From the NCBI RefSeq assembly GCF_003149105.1, contig NZ_QGDS01000004.1:186001-250000 (forward strand): a stretch of 64,000 nucleotides of DNA, written 5' to 3'. The translations under genes and the position numbers were made by a program. The DNA comes from Faecalicatena contorta (GTDB taxonomy: Bacteria > Bacillota > Clostridia > Lachnospirales > Lachnospiraceae). Below, one piece after another: positions 43,890-52,094 of the stretch. Under the pieces are notes generated by a model. That model ran no database searches. It was not told the origin of the DNA and saw nothing but the letters and a program-made list of their open reading frames with translations. The stretch's first letter is position 1, and each line of letters starts with the position of its first letter.

Positions 43890-45491
43890 TTACTCTGTCT
43901 TATTACTGCATTTTTCCTGGACGTTTTCATTCCAGGGAGCCAACTTTGCCAGCTCGTTATCCGACATATCCTTGCTTGGACGATGCTCCAGCAGGTATTT
44001 CAGATATTCATATAGATTTAGTTTGTAAGCCTTTGCCATCTCAACGATTGTGAGATACAGTGCATTGGCGGTCGCTCCATCCGGTGTGTCAGAAAAAAGC
44101 CAGTTCTTTCGGCCAACAGTTAACGGGCGAATGCTATTTTCGCTTAAGTTGTTACTTAAACTGCAGCGACCATCTTCCAGGTAGGTCATCAGCAACTCTT
44201 CACGGTTCTTGATATAGGTAATGGCCTTCTTCAACTTGCCATTGCTTCCTGGATTAACCTGCTTTAGCCACGCCAGAAAACCCTCAATGACCGGTTTCTG
44301 ATCTTTGAGGCGGCGGTTATAAATCTGTTTGAAACTTAAGCCTTTTTCCTTATAGGAACGCTCGTATTCAAACAGCTTATTGCAATAAAAAACTCCCTGG
44401 ACTGCGGGATTGCTGTAATCCTTTTCATGTCCTTTGGGAATTGCCTCCAACAGATATCTGCGGATATGGGCATAACAGCAACAACGCTTAGTTTCTTTTA
44501 CCTTGTTATAGCCCTGATAGCCATCCGTCATCAGATAGAAACCTGGTTTCATTCCTTTTAGGAATTGCTTGGCATTTTCTCCTGCTCTGGTAGGAGTGTA
44601 ATTGTAGAGGACGATGGGATTTAATCCATCCTCTCCGGTACGGACCAGCCAGAAATAGGATTTTGACTGAGCCCTTCGCCCTTCTTCCTTAAGTACCTGA
44701 ATGGGCGTTTCATCCATCATTAAGAATCTTCGTTTCAGAAGTTCCCGATGGAAGTAATCATACATGGGCTGCATGTATTCCTGACCTGCTGTTAGGATCC
44801 AGTGAACCATGGAAGTTCTGCCTATGGGTGCAGACTGCTGCTGGAAGTCCTGCTCCTGTCTGTACAACGGAATGTATAATCCGTATTTTCGATAAAGTAT
44901 ATATGCAAGCAATGACCCGGAAACATAGCTTCCGGGAATCAGTGCAGGAGTGCCGTTATCTTTAATGAACTGAGACTCTTCCGTATCCTTACATTCAGGA
45001 CAGGTATAGGTGGTAGCGATATACTCAATTCGTTCCAGTTTGGGCGGAATATAGACTATCTCGCTTCGGATAACTTCGGTACCGATGGCTAACATTTCAC
45101 TGCCACAAAGAGGACAGATCTTATCTTCATCGGATAGAGTATCTGCCAGAACCTGTCTGGTGGGGATATCCTTGAACTGTTCCTCCAGGGTAGGTTTCTT
45201 CTTTCGGGATTTCTTGGACTGCTCCACAACTTCGGGCTCGATGAGTTCCACCGGTTTTTCTTCTCCCGGAAGATTTTCAAAAAGACTCATCTGACCAGTC
45301 ACCTCATCCATGCGACGCTCGCTGGAGGAACCAAACATTTTTTGACGAAGCCATGCAAGTTCAGCTTTAAGGTTATCATTTTCAGACTGCTGTCTGGTAA
45401 TGGTATCATTCAGCACTTTGATTGTCATATTCAGTTGTGAGATCATATCTTTAAGTTCTGAAAGCTGGATATCTTTGCTGCTCCCTGTCAT
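43890..45491 (-). CDS. tnpC: IS66 transposase TnpC
   Basis: 533-residue DDE transposase. It has an N-terminal leucine-zipper-like coiled coil (about 5-50), a zinc-finger-like CPLCGSEM with CPEC, and the catalytic core with MMDETPIQV (first Asp), MTDGYQGY (second Asp) and the C-terminal DGRCSLSNNLSENSIRPLTV (Glu). Complete. Confidence 0.95.
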   Translation of the reverse strand: MTGSSKDIQLSELKDMISQLNMTIKVLNDTITRQQSENDNLKAELAWLRQKMFGSSSERRMDEVTGQMSLFENLPGEEKPVELIEPEVVEQSKKSRKKKPTLEEQFKDIPTRQVLADTLSDEDKICPLCGSEMLAIGTEVIRSEIVYIPPKLERIEYIATTYTCPECKDTEESQFIKDNGTPALIPGSYVSGSLLAYILYRKYGLYIPLYRQEQDFQQQSAPIGRTSMVHWILTAGQEYMQPMYDYFHRELLKRRFLMMDETPIQVLKEEGRRAQSKSYFWLVRTGEDGLNPIVLYNYTPTRAGENAKQFLKGMKPGFYLMTDGYQGYNKVKETKRCCCYAHIRRYLLEAIPKGHEKDYSNPAVQGVFYCNKLFEYERSYKEKGLSFKQIYNRRLKDQKPVIEGFLAWLKQVNPGSNGKLKKAITYIKNREELLMTYLEDGRCSLSNNLSENSIRPLTVGRKNWLFSDTPDGATANALYLTIVEMAKAYKLNLYEYLKYLLEHRPSKDMSDNELAKLAPWNENVQEKCSNKTE

Positions 45492-45553
45492 GCTTTTACT
45501 CCTTCATCTGATGGTTTTATTATACCACAAAAGGAGCGAAAAATCCAGTAAAA

Positions 45554-45907
45554 TCAAGGGTTCCAGGCAGTCTGGAGAGCTTTCGGCTGTTCAATATCCA
45601 GGCCTGACATCAGCCAGTCGAACTGTTTCCAGGTAATGGATCTTACCTCGGATTTGTTTCTGGGCCAGCGGTATCTACCCTGGACAACATCCAGTTTTTT
45701 ATAGAGCAGAACATATCCGTCCGGCTCACGTAATAGAACCTTGATACGGTCACAGCGTTTCCCGCAAAACATGTAGAGGGAACTGCCATTGGGTTCTTCC
45801 TTTAACTGATCTACAACAATGGCACATAGACCATCTATGGATTTACGCATATCGGTATAGCCGGTTACGATGTAGATGTTTGTTGCGAGCGAAATATCAC
45901 CAAGCAT
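45554..45907 (-). CDS. tnpB: IS66 accessory protein TnpB
   Basis: 117 residues of the IS66 Orf2 family: YIVTGYTDMRKSIDGLCAIV, LYMFCGKRCDRIKVLLREPDG and LSGLDIEQPKAL-like C-terminus. Required with TnpA for IS66 transposition; mechanism unresolved. Overlaps tnpA by 11 bases. Confidence 0.95.
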   Translation of the reverse strand: MLGDISLATNIYIVTGYTDMRKSIDGLCAIVVDQLKEEPNGSSLYMFCGKRCDRIKVLLREPDGYVLLYKKLDVVQGRYRWPRNKSEVRSITWKQFDWLMSGLDIEQPKALQTAWNP

Positions 45908-46307
45908 TGTTTATCCCTCCAATACGTTTCAAGGTGCTTTGAATCAGATGTTCATCGGCACCATTAAAGATCCGGAGTGTGATATTTCCTATCAAAAGTT
46001 CTGCAGCAACTGCCGGAACTGTTCTTGGAGTTGGCAAGCTAACATTTTGCTCTATCAGTTGGCTGGAAGCTGGCTTAGGTTTTGGAATCAAATCTACCTT
46101 TACAACCTCCTGAATATTTGGTGATGCGTTCGACTTAGCTTCTGATTCAGGAAAGGTATATCCACTTTTGCGGAGCTTACTTACCCAGTTGTAGAAGTTA
46201 CCGGGATGAACCCCATTCTTCACACACCACTGGTAATCGGAGAACCCGCTCCTGCGGCACTCCATGATCAGTTTGATCTGATCAGCTTTACAAACACGGT
46301 TACTCAT
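45897..46307 (-). CDS. tnpA: IS66 accessory protein TnpA
   Basis: 136 residues. The helix-turn-helix N-terminus (LIMECRRSGFSDYQWCVKNG, then VHPGNFYNWVSKLRKSGY) probably binds the element's ends. AAGGAG lies before the ATG. First gene of the IS66 operon. Confidence 0.92.
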   Translation of the reverse strand: MSNRVCKADQIKLIMECRRSGFSDYQWCVKNGVHPGNFYNWVSKLRKSGYTFPESEAKSNASPNIQEVVKVDLIPKPKPASSQLIEQNVSLPTPRTVPAVAAELLIGNITLRIFNGADEHLIQSTLKRIGGINNAW

Positions 46308-46440
46308 AATGATTGTACTCCTTCAAAATAAAGTGAAATGCTCGCTTCCAGTACAACAGGTGCGGTGAAATGTTAGCATTTCCTAGCAATCATTATAAAG
46401 ATAAATTCGGGGTAAGAAAATCTACCCCGAAATTAAACGC

Positions 46441-46833
46441 TTACGAAATAAAAACATTTGTAGAAGATAAAATCGCCCCTTTTGTCGCAGTTGTATGTGC
46501 CAACCCTATATACAGAAATGAATATTGAAAAACCGTTTGACATAATGCAATTATAATAATTTTCATTACTGATTTTACTTTTAGTTCTTTTCTGGTATTT
46601 TTTTTTAGAAAACACTGTTCTGACTTAAAACAATTTCCTCCTATAGTTATAATCCCTGAAACAGTAAAAACATAACCTGCAAACAGAATCTGTCCATATA
46701 CATCCCTGCTAGAAATTTTAGCTATACTATACCCCAGTTTTATAACAGAGAATAGGCTTGCCCATAAAAAATTGCTAATCAATGCAGCAATCCAAAAGAA
46801 CTTTTTACTATTTATAATTTTTGTTATCATCAT
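46441..46833 (-). pseudogene. EamA/DMT-family transporter truncated by IS66
   Basis: The first 130 residues of an EamA-type exporter (normally about 300). Helices include FFWIAALISNFLWASLFSVI and the family pattern LYIGLAHTTATKGAILSSTN. The TAA is supplied by the IS66 end, so the second half is gone. It overlaps the ATPase gene by four bases and was the last gene of that operon. Confidence 0.8.
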
Positions 46834-47561
46834 AGGTTTCCGAATTCTACCATTTTAAGAAATTCAGTTACATTTTCATTTTTGCTATGATGAAAGATCT
46901 CATCACAACTTCCCTGAACTTCAATAACACCATTGTATAAAAAAGCAACTCTCGTTGCAAAATGACTTATTGCGTTTAATTGATGTGTTACTATTAGCAT
47001 TGTTTGCCCTTCTTGAGCTAATTCATTTATAGTTTGAAAAACTTCATGTGCAAGTTCCGGATCCAAAGATGATGTAGGTTCGTCAAATGCGAGAATTTCA
47101 GGATCCATTGCAAGCGCCCGAGCAATTGCAACACGTTGTTTTTGTCCTCCAGATAACGTTAAAGGATATTGGCACGCCGCTTCTTCTAATCTTACTTTTT
47201 TTAATAAATCATGCGCTTTTTGTTGAGCATCATTCCTATCTAATTTCTTAGTAATCATTAATGGTTTAATAATATTTTCTTCGACTGTATAATGCGGAAA
47301 TAGATTGAAATTTTGAAAAACCATACCAATTGTTCCAACAACTTCATGCTTATTCACAATTTTCTTATCTTTTATAAAAAGTTCTCCTGATTGATAATCC
47401 TCAAGACCTGCAATACATCTTATTAAAGTACTTTTTCCTGACCCGCTTGATCCAACAATTGCAACAACATCCCCTTTATTAACACTTAAATTTACACCCC
47501 GTAAAACTTCTTTTGAATCAAATGATTTTACTAAATCTTTTACTTGAATTACTGCTGCCAT
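46830..47561 (-). CDS. Polar amino-acid ABC transporter ATPase
   Basis: GlnQ-type ATPase of 243 residues. Walker A is GSSGSGKST, the signature LSGGQKQR, Walker B ILAFDEP, and the H-loop VTHQ carries Gln after His rather than the usual Asp. The ATG at 47561 is favoured by AGAAGGG; it overlaps the permease by 13 bases. It powers import of the solute bound by the downstream-encoded binding protein. Confidence 0.9.
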   Translation of the reverse strand: MAAVIQVKDLVKSFDSKEVLRGVNLSVNKGDVVAIVGSSGSGKSTLIRCIAGLEDYQSGELFIKDKKIVNKHEVVGTIGMVFQNFNLFPHYTVEENIIKPLMITKKLDRNDAQQKAHDLLKKVRLEEAACQYPLTLSGGQKQRVAIARALAMDPEILAFDEPTSSLDPELAHEVFQTINELAQEGQTMLIVTHQLNAISHFATRVAFLYNGVIEVQGSCDEIFHHSKNENVTEFLKMVEFGNL

Positions 47562-48214
47562 GTTGAAGCCCTTCTTTCTAACCATTTTGCAAAAAAAGTA
47601 CAGGAGTATGTAAGAAGAAAGTAAAGAACTCCTAACAGTATATATATCTCAAACGGATGATATGTTTTTGCATAAACTTGATTTCCTAATTTTGTTAATT
47701 CAATGACCGGCAAAACTGATACTATTGATGTTTCTTTAATTATGGAAGAAAAACCATTCATAAACGATGGTATGGCTATTCTCATTGCTTGTGGCAAAAC
47801 CACATGGATATTTGTTTGCATTGGTGTAAATCCTAACATATGTGCTGCTTCATACTGCCCTTTATCTACAGCTAAAATCGATGCTCGCACATTTTCTGAT
47901 AAATATGATCCGCTATTTAATCCCATTGTAATAATTGCAGCCAATATTGGTTCTAATCTCATTCCTAAACTCGGTAGTCCATAATACACAAAAAACAATT
48001 GAACTAATAGAGGGGTTCCTCGAAACACCTCTACATAAATGCCTAAAACAATTTCAATTATTTTAGGCATTTTTTTACTTCTGCAGGTTCCCACAATAAT
48101 CGAAATAAAAGTGCCTAGTACAAAACCAGCCACTCCTATTTCAATCGTTATTTTCAATGCTGCAGGAAGTAATGAAGCATACGGTATTATAACTGAAAAA
48201 TCTAATTTACGCAT
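47549..48214 (-). CDS. Polar amino-acid ABC transporter permease
   Basis: 221 residues with about five helices, of the HisMQ/GlnP type. The coupling loop is AAHMLGFTPMQTNIHVVLPQ and the motif EVFRGTPLLVQLFFVYYGLP is characteristic. A single permease probably forms a homodimer. Confidence 0.92.
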   Translation of the reverse strand: MRKLDFSVIIPYASLLPAALKITIEIGVAGFVLGTFISIIVGTCRSKKMPKIIEIVLGIYVEVFRGTPLLVQLFFVYYGLPSLGMRLEPILAAIITMGLNSGSYLSENVRASILAVDKGQYEAAHMLGFTPMQTNIHVVLPQAMRIAIPSFMNGFSSIIKETSIVSVLPVIELTKLGNQVYAKTYHPFEIYILLGVLYFLLTYSCTFFAKWLERRASTWQQ

Positions 48215-48247
48215 TACTACACTCCACTTCCAAATAAATTATTCAAA

Positions 48248-49045
48248 CTATGAAAACCATTTTCCCACTATTTCATCGTATTGTCCACTATCCTTCAATT
48301 CATCCAACGCTTTGTTAAAAGCATCAGTAAATGCTTTCTTTCCATTTCCGATAACACCAGCAACATTGATGGTATTAATCGGTTCTTTTACGATAAAAAT
48401 TTCATCTCCATCAGAAACCTTTTCATTTGCCCATGTACCCTCAACTACTTGCGCATCTATGTTACCGTTTTGAAGATCGGCAAATGCTTCAGAATGTCTA
48501 TTATAAGGAGCTGATGTCACGTGAATACCTTCTTCTTCCAAACTTTGAACTGCATATTCAGAAGTACTTCCTGAATGACTACCAACTTTTTTTCCTTCTA
48601 AATCTTCTTTTGATTTAATACTAGTATCTTTTGTCAAGATAACTTCATCAACCGCATAATAATTTTCTGTTACGCATAATATTTGATCTGCCCCGTCAGC
48701 TTCTTCTGGAGACATACCAGACATAATAATATCAAAATCTCCGTTTTCTAATCCTGCAATCAAGCCTTCATATGGTGTATTTACAAATTCTAATTTGACT
48801 CCCAATTTTTCTCCAATCGCATTTGCAAGATCCACATCAAACCCTTCAATATCGCCACTTTCATTAATAGATTCAAATGGTGGATATTCCGGACACATTC
48901 CAACCTTCATTATCCCTGCCTCTTGTAAATCAACTAATGAAGTGTCCTCTTTAGATTCTGACTCTTTACTGCTCCCTCCACATGCTGTAAGTGCACATGC
49001 TAACATTGCTACTCCTAGTGTTACTGCTAAAACTTTCTTTTTCAT
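48248..49045 (-). CDS. Polar amino-acid-binding lipoprotein
   Basis: 265 residues. The lipobox is ALTACG (Cys22), followed by the SBP_bac_3 fold: EYPPFESINESGDIEGFDVD, then VNTPYEGLIAGLENGDFDII. Ligand is an amino acid or related small molecule. The neighbouring TudS-like gene raises the possibility of a sulfur-containing ligand (inference). GGGAGA precedes the ATG. Confidence 0.9.
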   Translation of the reverse strand: MKKKVLAVTLGVAMLACALTACGGSSKESESKEDTSLVDLQEAGIMKVGMCPEYPPFESINESGDIEGFDVDLANAIGEKLGVKLEFVNTPYEGLIAGLENGDFDIIMSGMSPEEADGADQILCVTENYYAVDEVILTKDTSIKSKEDLEGKKVGSHSGSTSEYAVQSLEEEGIHVTSAPYNRHSEAFADLQNGNIDAQVVEGTWANEKVSDGDEIFIVKEPINTINVAGVIGNGKKAFTDAFNKALDELKDSGQYDEIVGKWFS

Positions 49046-49077
49046 TTCATTTTCTCCCTTGTTTTTTTATGTAATAT

Positions 49078-49620
49078 TTACATCATTTGTAATATACTAA
49101 GATAAGATGACATATCCGTTTCCTCAATTCCATAAAACGGTACATCAAGCGAATGTTTTCTTAGTAGCAAAGATAATTCCTCAATCATAATTCCATTTCC
49201 TTCTTTTATTTCCACCGAATCTATCTTTTCTTGGTAATTATTAACTTCGTTTAATTCGCCACTCCATTTCCCTTTTGAAGTATAATTTACTCCACATGTA
49301 GGACTGTAATCCGCACCAATTACAGCTCTAATTTCATATCCATGATTTGAGTAGTCTACAACTTGTTCTACAATTGGATTTAATAATTCTTTACACTTAT
49401 TTCTATAGGATAAAAAATCACATTGCTCATAAACAACTCCCCATCTTTGAGAACCATACATCGCCATTTCAATACACGGAAGTTGGATAATTCCATATCC
49501 CTTTTCTACTAATTTACCAATTAAACTGGATCCCCCAGCCTCATTTGCTATTCCAATTACCTTTGCATTCACATTTAGCAAACAATGTGCAACAAGAATC
49601 ATTTTCTTTTCTCTTTTCAT
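49078..49620 (-). CDS. TudS-related putative desulfidase
   Basis: 180 residues resembling the TudS-related (CD3072-type) putative desulfidases. Three cysteines fit a [4Fe-4S] cluster: VAHCLLNVN (Cys13), IQLPCIEMAMYG (Cys49) and GADYSPTCGVNY (Cys109 region). TudS-type enzymes remove sulfide from thiolated compounds. It is the first gene of the importer operon (32 bases before the binding protein), which suggests uptake and desulfidation of a thio-compound. AGAGGTGG lies before the ATG. Confidence 0.78.
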   Translation of the reverse strand: MKREKKMILVAHCLLNVNAKVIGIANEAGGSSLIGKLVEKGYGIIQLPCIEMAMYGSQRWGVVYEQCDFLSYRNKCKELLNPIVEQVVDYSNHGYEIRAVIGADYSPTCGVNYTSKGKWSGELNEVNNYQEKIDSVEIKEGNGIMIEELSLLLRKHSLDVPFYGIEETDMSSYLSILQMM

Positions 49621-49900
49621 ATTCCACCTCTCATAATTCGGACTTTTTTATGATAGCATTCTGCTATGCAATTGTAAAATTCATATTTTCTATATATATA
49701 TTTCTTTTTTCTATGCATCTTATATACGTTATTCTGGTCTCCTGTTTGTGGATATTCTTGTTTTGTTATCACAGTTTTGCGGTTACTTTTTGAATTAATA
49801 TAACTCGAACGCTTTATTTTGATATGCCCCTTATACGATAGACTGGGCTTGTCAACATTTTTCAGACACAAAGTTAAGTTGATTTTATGAATTCCCTCGC

Positions 49901-50071
49901 TCAAATTGTACAGAAGAAACATAGGCCAGTGCAGTTTGGGTGACGATGTTTTGCCCATCTTTGAAGTAATAAATATAAAGTATTATTAACATAGGAAAAA
50001 GCATAGCTTGCTACCGTGTGTTTATGATAGTTTGTCCATCCTCGGATTACCCCAAATGGATAGGGTAACAT
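49901..50071 (-). pseudogene. Group II intron reverse transcriptase fragment
   Basis: A frame of 56 codons reads PFGVIRGWTNYHKHTVASYA, then LQRWAKHRHPN, the conserved maturase/X-domain end of group II intron-encoded proteins (IRGWxNYxRH and RWAKRRHPNK). The rest of the protein and intron RNA domains V/VI are not seen, so it is a relic. Confidence 0.8.
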
Positions 50072-50083
50072 TATAGAAATATA

Positions 50084-50278
50084 TTAGGCGACTTCTTGTC
50101 GCACTTGGCTGCCCCTATCAGAATGTAGGATGGTTCCTTCCAGCTTATAACGACGTGTGACCCCATGAAGGGTATCAATGCAGAGTTTCTGGATAATTGT
50201 CAGCGAATTGTTCATATGCAACCTCCTTCTTTTTTCTTTATAGTAAGACAGAAAAAAGATCCTCAAATGTATGAGCAT
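50084..50278 (-). pseudogene. IS3-family transposase (OrfB) fragment
   Basis: The segment LEGTILHSDRGSQ is the DDE-core signature of IS3-group OrfB, preceded by NNSLTIIQKLCIDTL. Only about 35 residues match and flanking sequence is lost. Confidence 0.7.
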
Positions 50279-50341
50279 CTTTTTAATGATTATTTGACTT
50301 TATCTCTTAAAATATGATATATGATGAATGAACGTAAAAAA

Positions 50342-50368
50342 ACCGCTATTGCTTACGCAATAACGGTC
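50342..50368 (-). terminator. Terminator now serving the rpsF-ssb-rpsR operon
   Basis: ACCGCTATTGC pairs with GCAATAACGGT (one mismatch) and is followed on the minus strand by a T-run. It lies about 95 bases past rpsR and, by the direct repeats, inside the island. Confidence 0.85.
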
Positions 50369-50461
50369 TTTATCATTTGCTATATCTGTTTTCCAACCGA
50401 ACCCTTTTGCAATTGCTGTTAAATTGGAACTGCCTGTCCGCAAACGCCCTATTTATAAGGC

Positions 50462-50728
50462 CTAATCCTGAACGTATGGCATCAAAGCGATATGACGTGA
50501 TCTCTTAATTGCTACTGTGAGAGCTCTCTGATGCTTAGCACAGTTTCCTGTAATTCTTCTAGGAAGAATCTTACCTCTCTCTGAGATGTATTTTTTCAGC
50601 TTTACTACGTCTTTATAATCAATTTCATTATTCTCTTTTCCACAGAATACGCACACTTTTTTTCTTCTGCGTGCCGGGCCTCTTTTCTTGAAGCCGCCTT
50701 CTGGTCTACTGCCTTTTTCGTAAGCCAT
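50462..50728 (-). CDS. rpsR: 30S ribosomal protein S18
   Basis: 88 residues, slightly long, with a basic N-terminus ([17 protein letters not shown]) and [16 protein letters not shown], then the S18 core [20 protein letters not shown] and [11 protein letters not shown]. It binds S6 in the 30S platform. AGGAGG precedes the ATG. Its last codons are the target of island integration and are duplicated at 23646 and, in part, at 22039; the coding frame remains intact. Confidence 0.97.
   Translation of the reverse strand: MAYEKGSRPEGGFKKRGPARRRKKVCVFCGKENNEIDYKDVVKLKKYISERGKILPRRITGNCAKHQRALTVAIKRSRHIALMPYVQD
50463..50490 (-). repeat. rpsR 3'-end copy C (island end, in the gene)
   Basis: TAATCCTGAACGTATGGC plus ATCAAAGCGA. 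It matches copy B at 26 of 28 and copy A over the first 18 positions. It marks the rpsR-proximal end of the island. Confidence 0.85.
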
Positions 50729-50759
50729 TTCTTTTACCTCCTATATGATATGATGGTAT

Positions 50760-50824
50760 CTGTTCAGAACCATGAACAGATACGCCGCAAGCCCATGAAA
50801 ATCGCCTTTGGCGATGGGGCTTGC
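50760..50824 (-). other. Two hairpins between ssb and rpsR
   Basis: CTGTTCA/TGAACAG (50760-50779), and GCAAGCCC/GGGCTTGC enclosing ATCGCC/GGCGAT (50787-50824). No T-run follows, so processing or translational control is more likely than termination. Confidence 0.5.
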
Positions 50825-50911
50825 TATTGCATGTTCAATGTTTTCACAGGTCCCGTGAGTAAATGCACAGACCTGTACTGAACAGTTATATATGATGGTA
50901 CAATCAGTGTT

Positions 50912-51355
50912 CTAATTAAATGGTAACTCCTCATCAATTCCATCCGGGATGTTCATGAATCCGTCACCTGCATCAACACTTGGTGAAGGGCTTGGCGCTG
51001 CCTGCTGGAAAGAGCCTCTATTTGCTTCGCTCTCGCCTCTGCTTTCAGCAAACTCCTGTTCCTCAACAATTACTTCTGTCGTGTATACTTTTGCGCCTTC
51101 TTTATTTGTGTAGCTTCCGGTCTGAATACGGCCTGAAACAGAAACGCGCATGCCCTGGCGGAAATACTTCTCCGCGAACTCTGCTGAACGGCCAAACACA
51201 ACACACGGAATAAAATCCGCTGTAGGTTCATTGTCCCTCTTAAACCTGCGGTCCACAGCTACTGTATATCTCGCAACAGCAGTTGCACTGTCACCTTGTG
51301 AATATCTAACTTCAGGGTCTCTTGTCAGACGTCCTACCAAAACCACTTTATTCAT
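50912..51355 (-). CDS. ssb: Single-stranded DNA-binding protein
   Basis: 147 residues. The OB-fold begins MNKVVLVGRLTRDPEVRYSQ and runs to about 110. A Pro/Ser/Gly-rich linker follows, then the acidic C-terminal tip (DGIDEELPF plus Asn) that binds partner proteins. It sits between rpsF and rpsR as in most Firmicutes. Confidence 0.97.
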   Translation of the reverse strand: MNKVVLVGRLTRDPEVRYSQGDSATAVARYTVAVDRRFKRDNEPTADFIPCVVFGRSAEFAEKYFRQGMRVSVSGRIQTGSYTNKEGAKVYTTEVIVEEQEFAESRGESEANRGSFQQAAPSPSPSVDAGDGFMNIPDGIDEELPFN

Positions 51356-51369
51356 ATATACCTCTTTCT

Positions 51370-51657
51370 CTATGCTTCCTGTCTAACGCATAAATATCTG
51401 AGTACGTTGTCCATGATGCGGATACGTTGTTCAACTTCTCCGGGGACATTGCTTTCAGATTCGAAGTGGATGAAGTAGTAATATCCTTCTTTCATCTTCT
51501 GAATTTCGTAAGCAAATCTTCTCTTACCCCATTCATCGACATCTGTCACATTGCCGCCGAAACGTGCGATTAAACCTTTCACCTTTTCAACAACTTCTGT
51601 TCTAGCGTCATCTTCGATTTTTGCACTGACAACAACAGCTAATTCATACTTGTTCAT
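51370..51657 (-). CDS. rpsF: 30S ribosomal protein S6
   Basis: 95 residues, standard length: MNKYELAVVVSAKIEDDART, then VDEWGKRRFAYEIQKMKEGY. Partner of S18. AAGGAGG lies before the ATG and a long leader precedes it. Confidence 0.97.
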   Translation of the reverse strand: MNKYELAVVVSAKIEDDARTEVVEKVKGLIARFGGNVTDVDEWGKRRFAYEIQKMKEGYYYFIHFESESNVPGEVEQRIRIMDNVLRYLCVRQEA

Positions 51658-51686
51658 GTCTTTTGCACCTCCTTATGGTCTCTGGC

Positions 51687-51703
51687 TCCCGCATTGTGCG
51701 GGA
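51687..51703 (-). promoter_or_regulatory. rpsF leader hairpin, possible S6:S18 autoregulatory site
   Basis: TCCCGCA-CAA-TGCGGGA forms in the rpsF leader on the minus strand. By known biology, S6:S18 binds a leader hairpin with an exposed CCG to repress the operon; this element is in the right place, but the bulge was not verified. Confidence 0.5.
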
Positions 51704-51761
51704 ACAAGGAAAATTAAATATCCGAGGACATAAAAATCCTACGGGTACGTCACGATTAATT

Positions 51762-51790
51762 ATGATACCATAAGAACACGCTTGTATCAA
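51762..51790 (-). promoter_or_regulatory. Promoter of the rpsF-ssb-rpsR operon
   Basis: TTGATA (51785-51790), 17 bases, TATCAT (51762-51767) on the minus strand. It overlaps the end of the DUF951 gene. Confidence 0.7.
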
Positions 51791-51975
51791 GCCTTTTTTC
51801 GAATTTCTTTTGTGTTTTTTTCCACTAATTTGCGCGGAACCATAATCTGATGTCCGCATCCTTCGCATTTCAGCCGGAAATCAGCACCAACTCTCAAAAC
51901 TTCCCATTCACGGCTGCCGCAAGGATGTGGTTTCTTCATACGGATAATATCTCCAATATCAAATCTGTCTGCCAT
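51787..51975 (-). CDS. DUF951 family protein
   Basis: 62 residues: MADRFDIGDIIRMKKPHPCG, then RLKCEGCGHQIMVPRKLVEK, a small zinc-ribbon-like protein (HPCG plus CEGCG). It is usually found next to rpsF in Firmicutes. The ATG at 51975 follows GAGGAGG; earlier in-frame ATGs lack a ribosome site. Function not established. Confidence 0.88.
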   Translation of the reverse strand: MADRFDIGDIIRMKKPHPCGSREWEVLRVGADFRLKCEGCGHQIMVPRKLVEKNTKEIRKKA

Positions 51976-52048
51976 AATCATCCTCCTCATCTTCTTATAG
52001 TAATCTGAATATTCTGAAAACGGACTGCACCCCAAGGGTACCGTCCTT

Positions 52049-52076
52049 GTTAAGCAACCTCACTACGGTTGCTAAC
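52049..52076 (-). terminator. Hairpin after the sortase gene
   Basis: GTTAGCAACC pairs with GGTTGCTTAAC (one bulge). There is no strong T-run; possibly a weak terminator before DUF951. Confidence 0.4.
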
Positions 52077-52094
52077 CAACGACATGCAAAAGGG

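Larger units (their letters stand above)
43817..46444 (-). mobile_element. Complete IS66-family insertion sequence
   Basis: 2628 bp ending in 21-base perfect inverted repeats beginning GTAAGCGTTTAATTTCGGGG. It carries the three genes typical of IS66 (tnpA, tnpB, tnpC). The flanking octamers (TTTCTAAC left, GAAATAAA right) differ, so no target duplication remains. Confidence 0.92.
49621..50461. other. Debris region at the rpsR-proximal island end
   Basis: 841 bases with no intact gene. They hold a group II intron reverse transcriptase fragment, an IS3-type transposase fragment and the terminator at 50342-50368. Confidence 0.6.
23646..50490. mobile_element. Genomic island integrated at the rpsR 3' end
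   Basis: Bounded by direct copies of the rpsR tail (B and C), with a Tn916-type integrase, excisionase, HTH protein and sigma factor at the B end. Cargo: alpha-glucan operon, SIR2-STAND gene, pentapeptide gene, IS66, polar-compound importer with TudS-like protein, and intron and transposase debris. No relaxase, coupling ATPase or mating-pore gene is seen, so it is not self-transmissible as it stands. Confidence 0.75.

Noticed and set aside
49617-49958. A 113-codon minus-strand frame upstream of the TudS-like gene
   Set aside because: It is out of frame with the group II reverse transcriptase fragment that explains the same bases and has no family resemblance.
50787-50824. Terminator between ssb and rpsR
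   Set aside because: Strong stem but no T-run, and rpsR must be transcribed from the same promoter.
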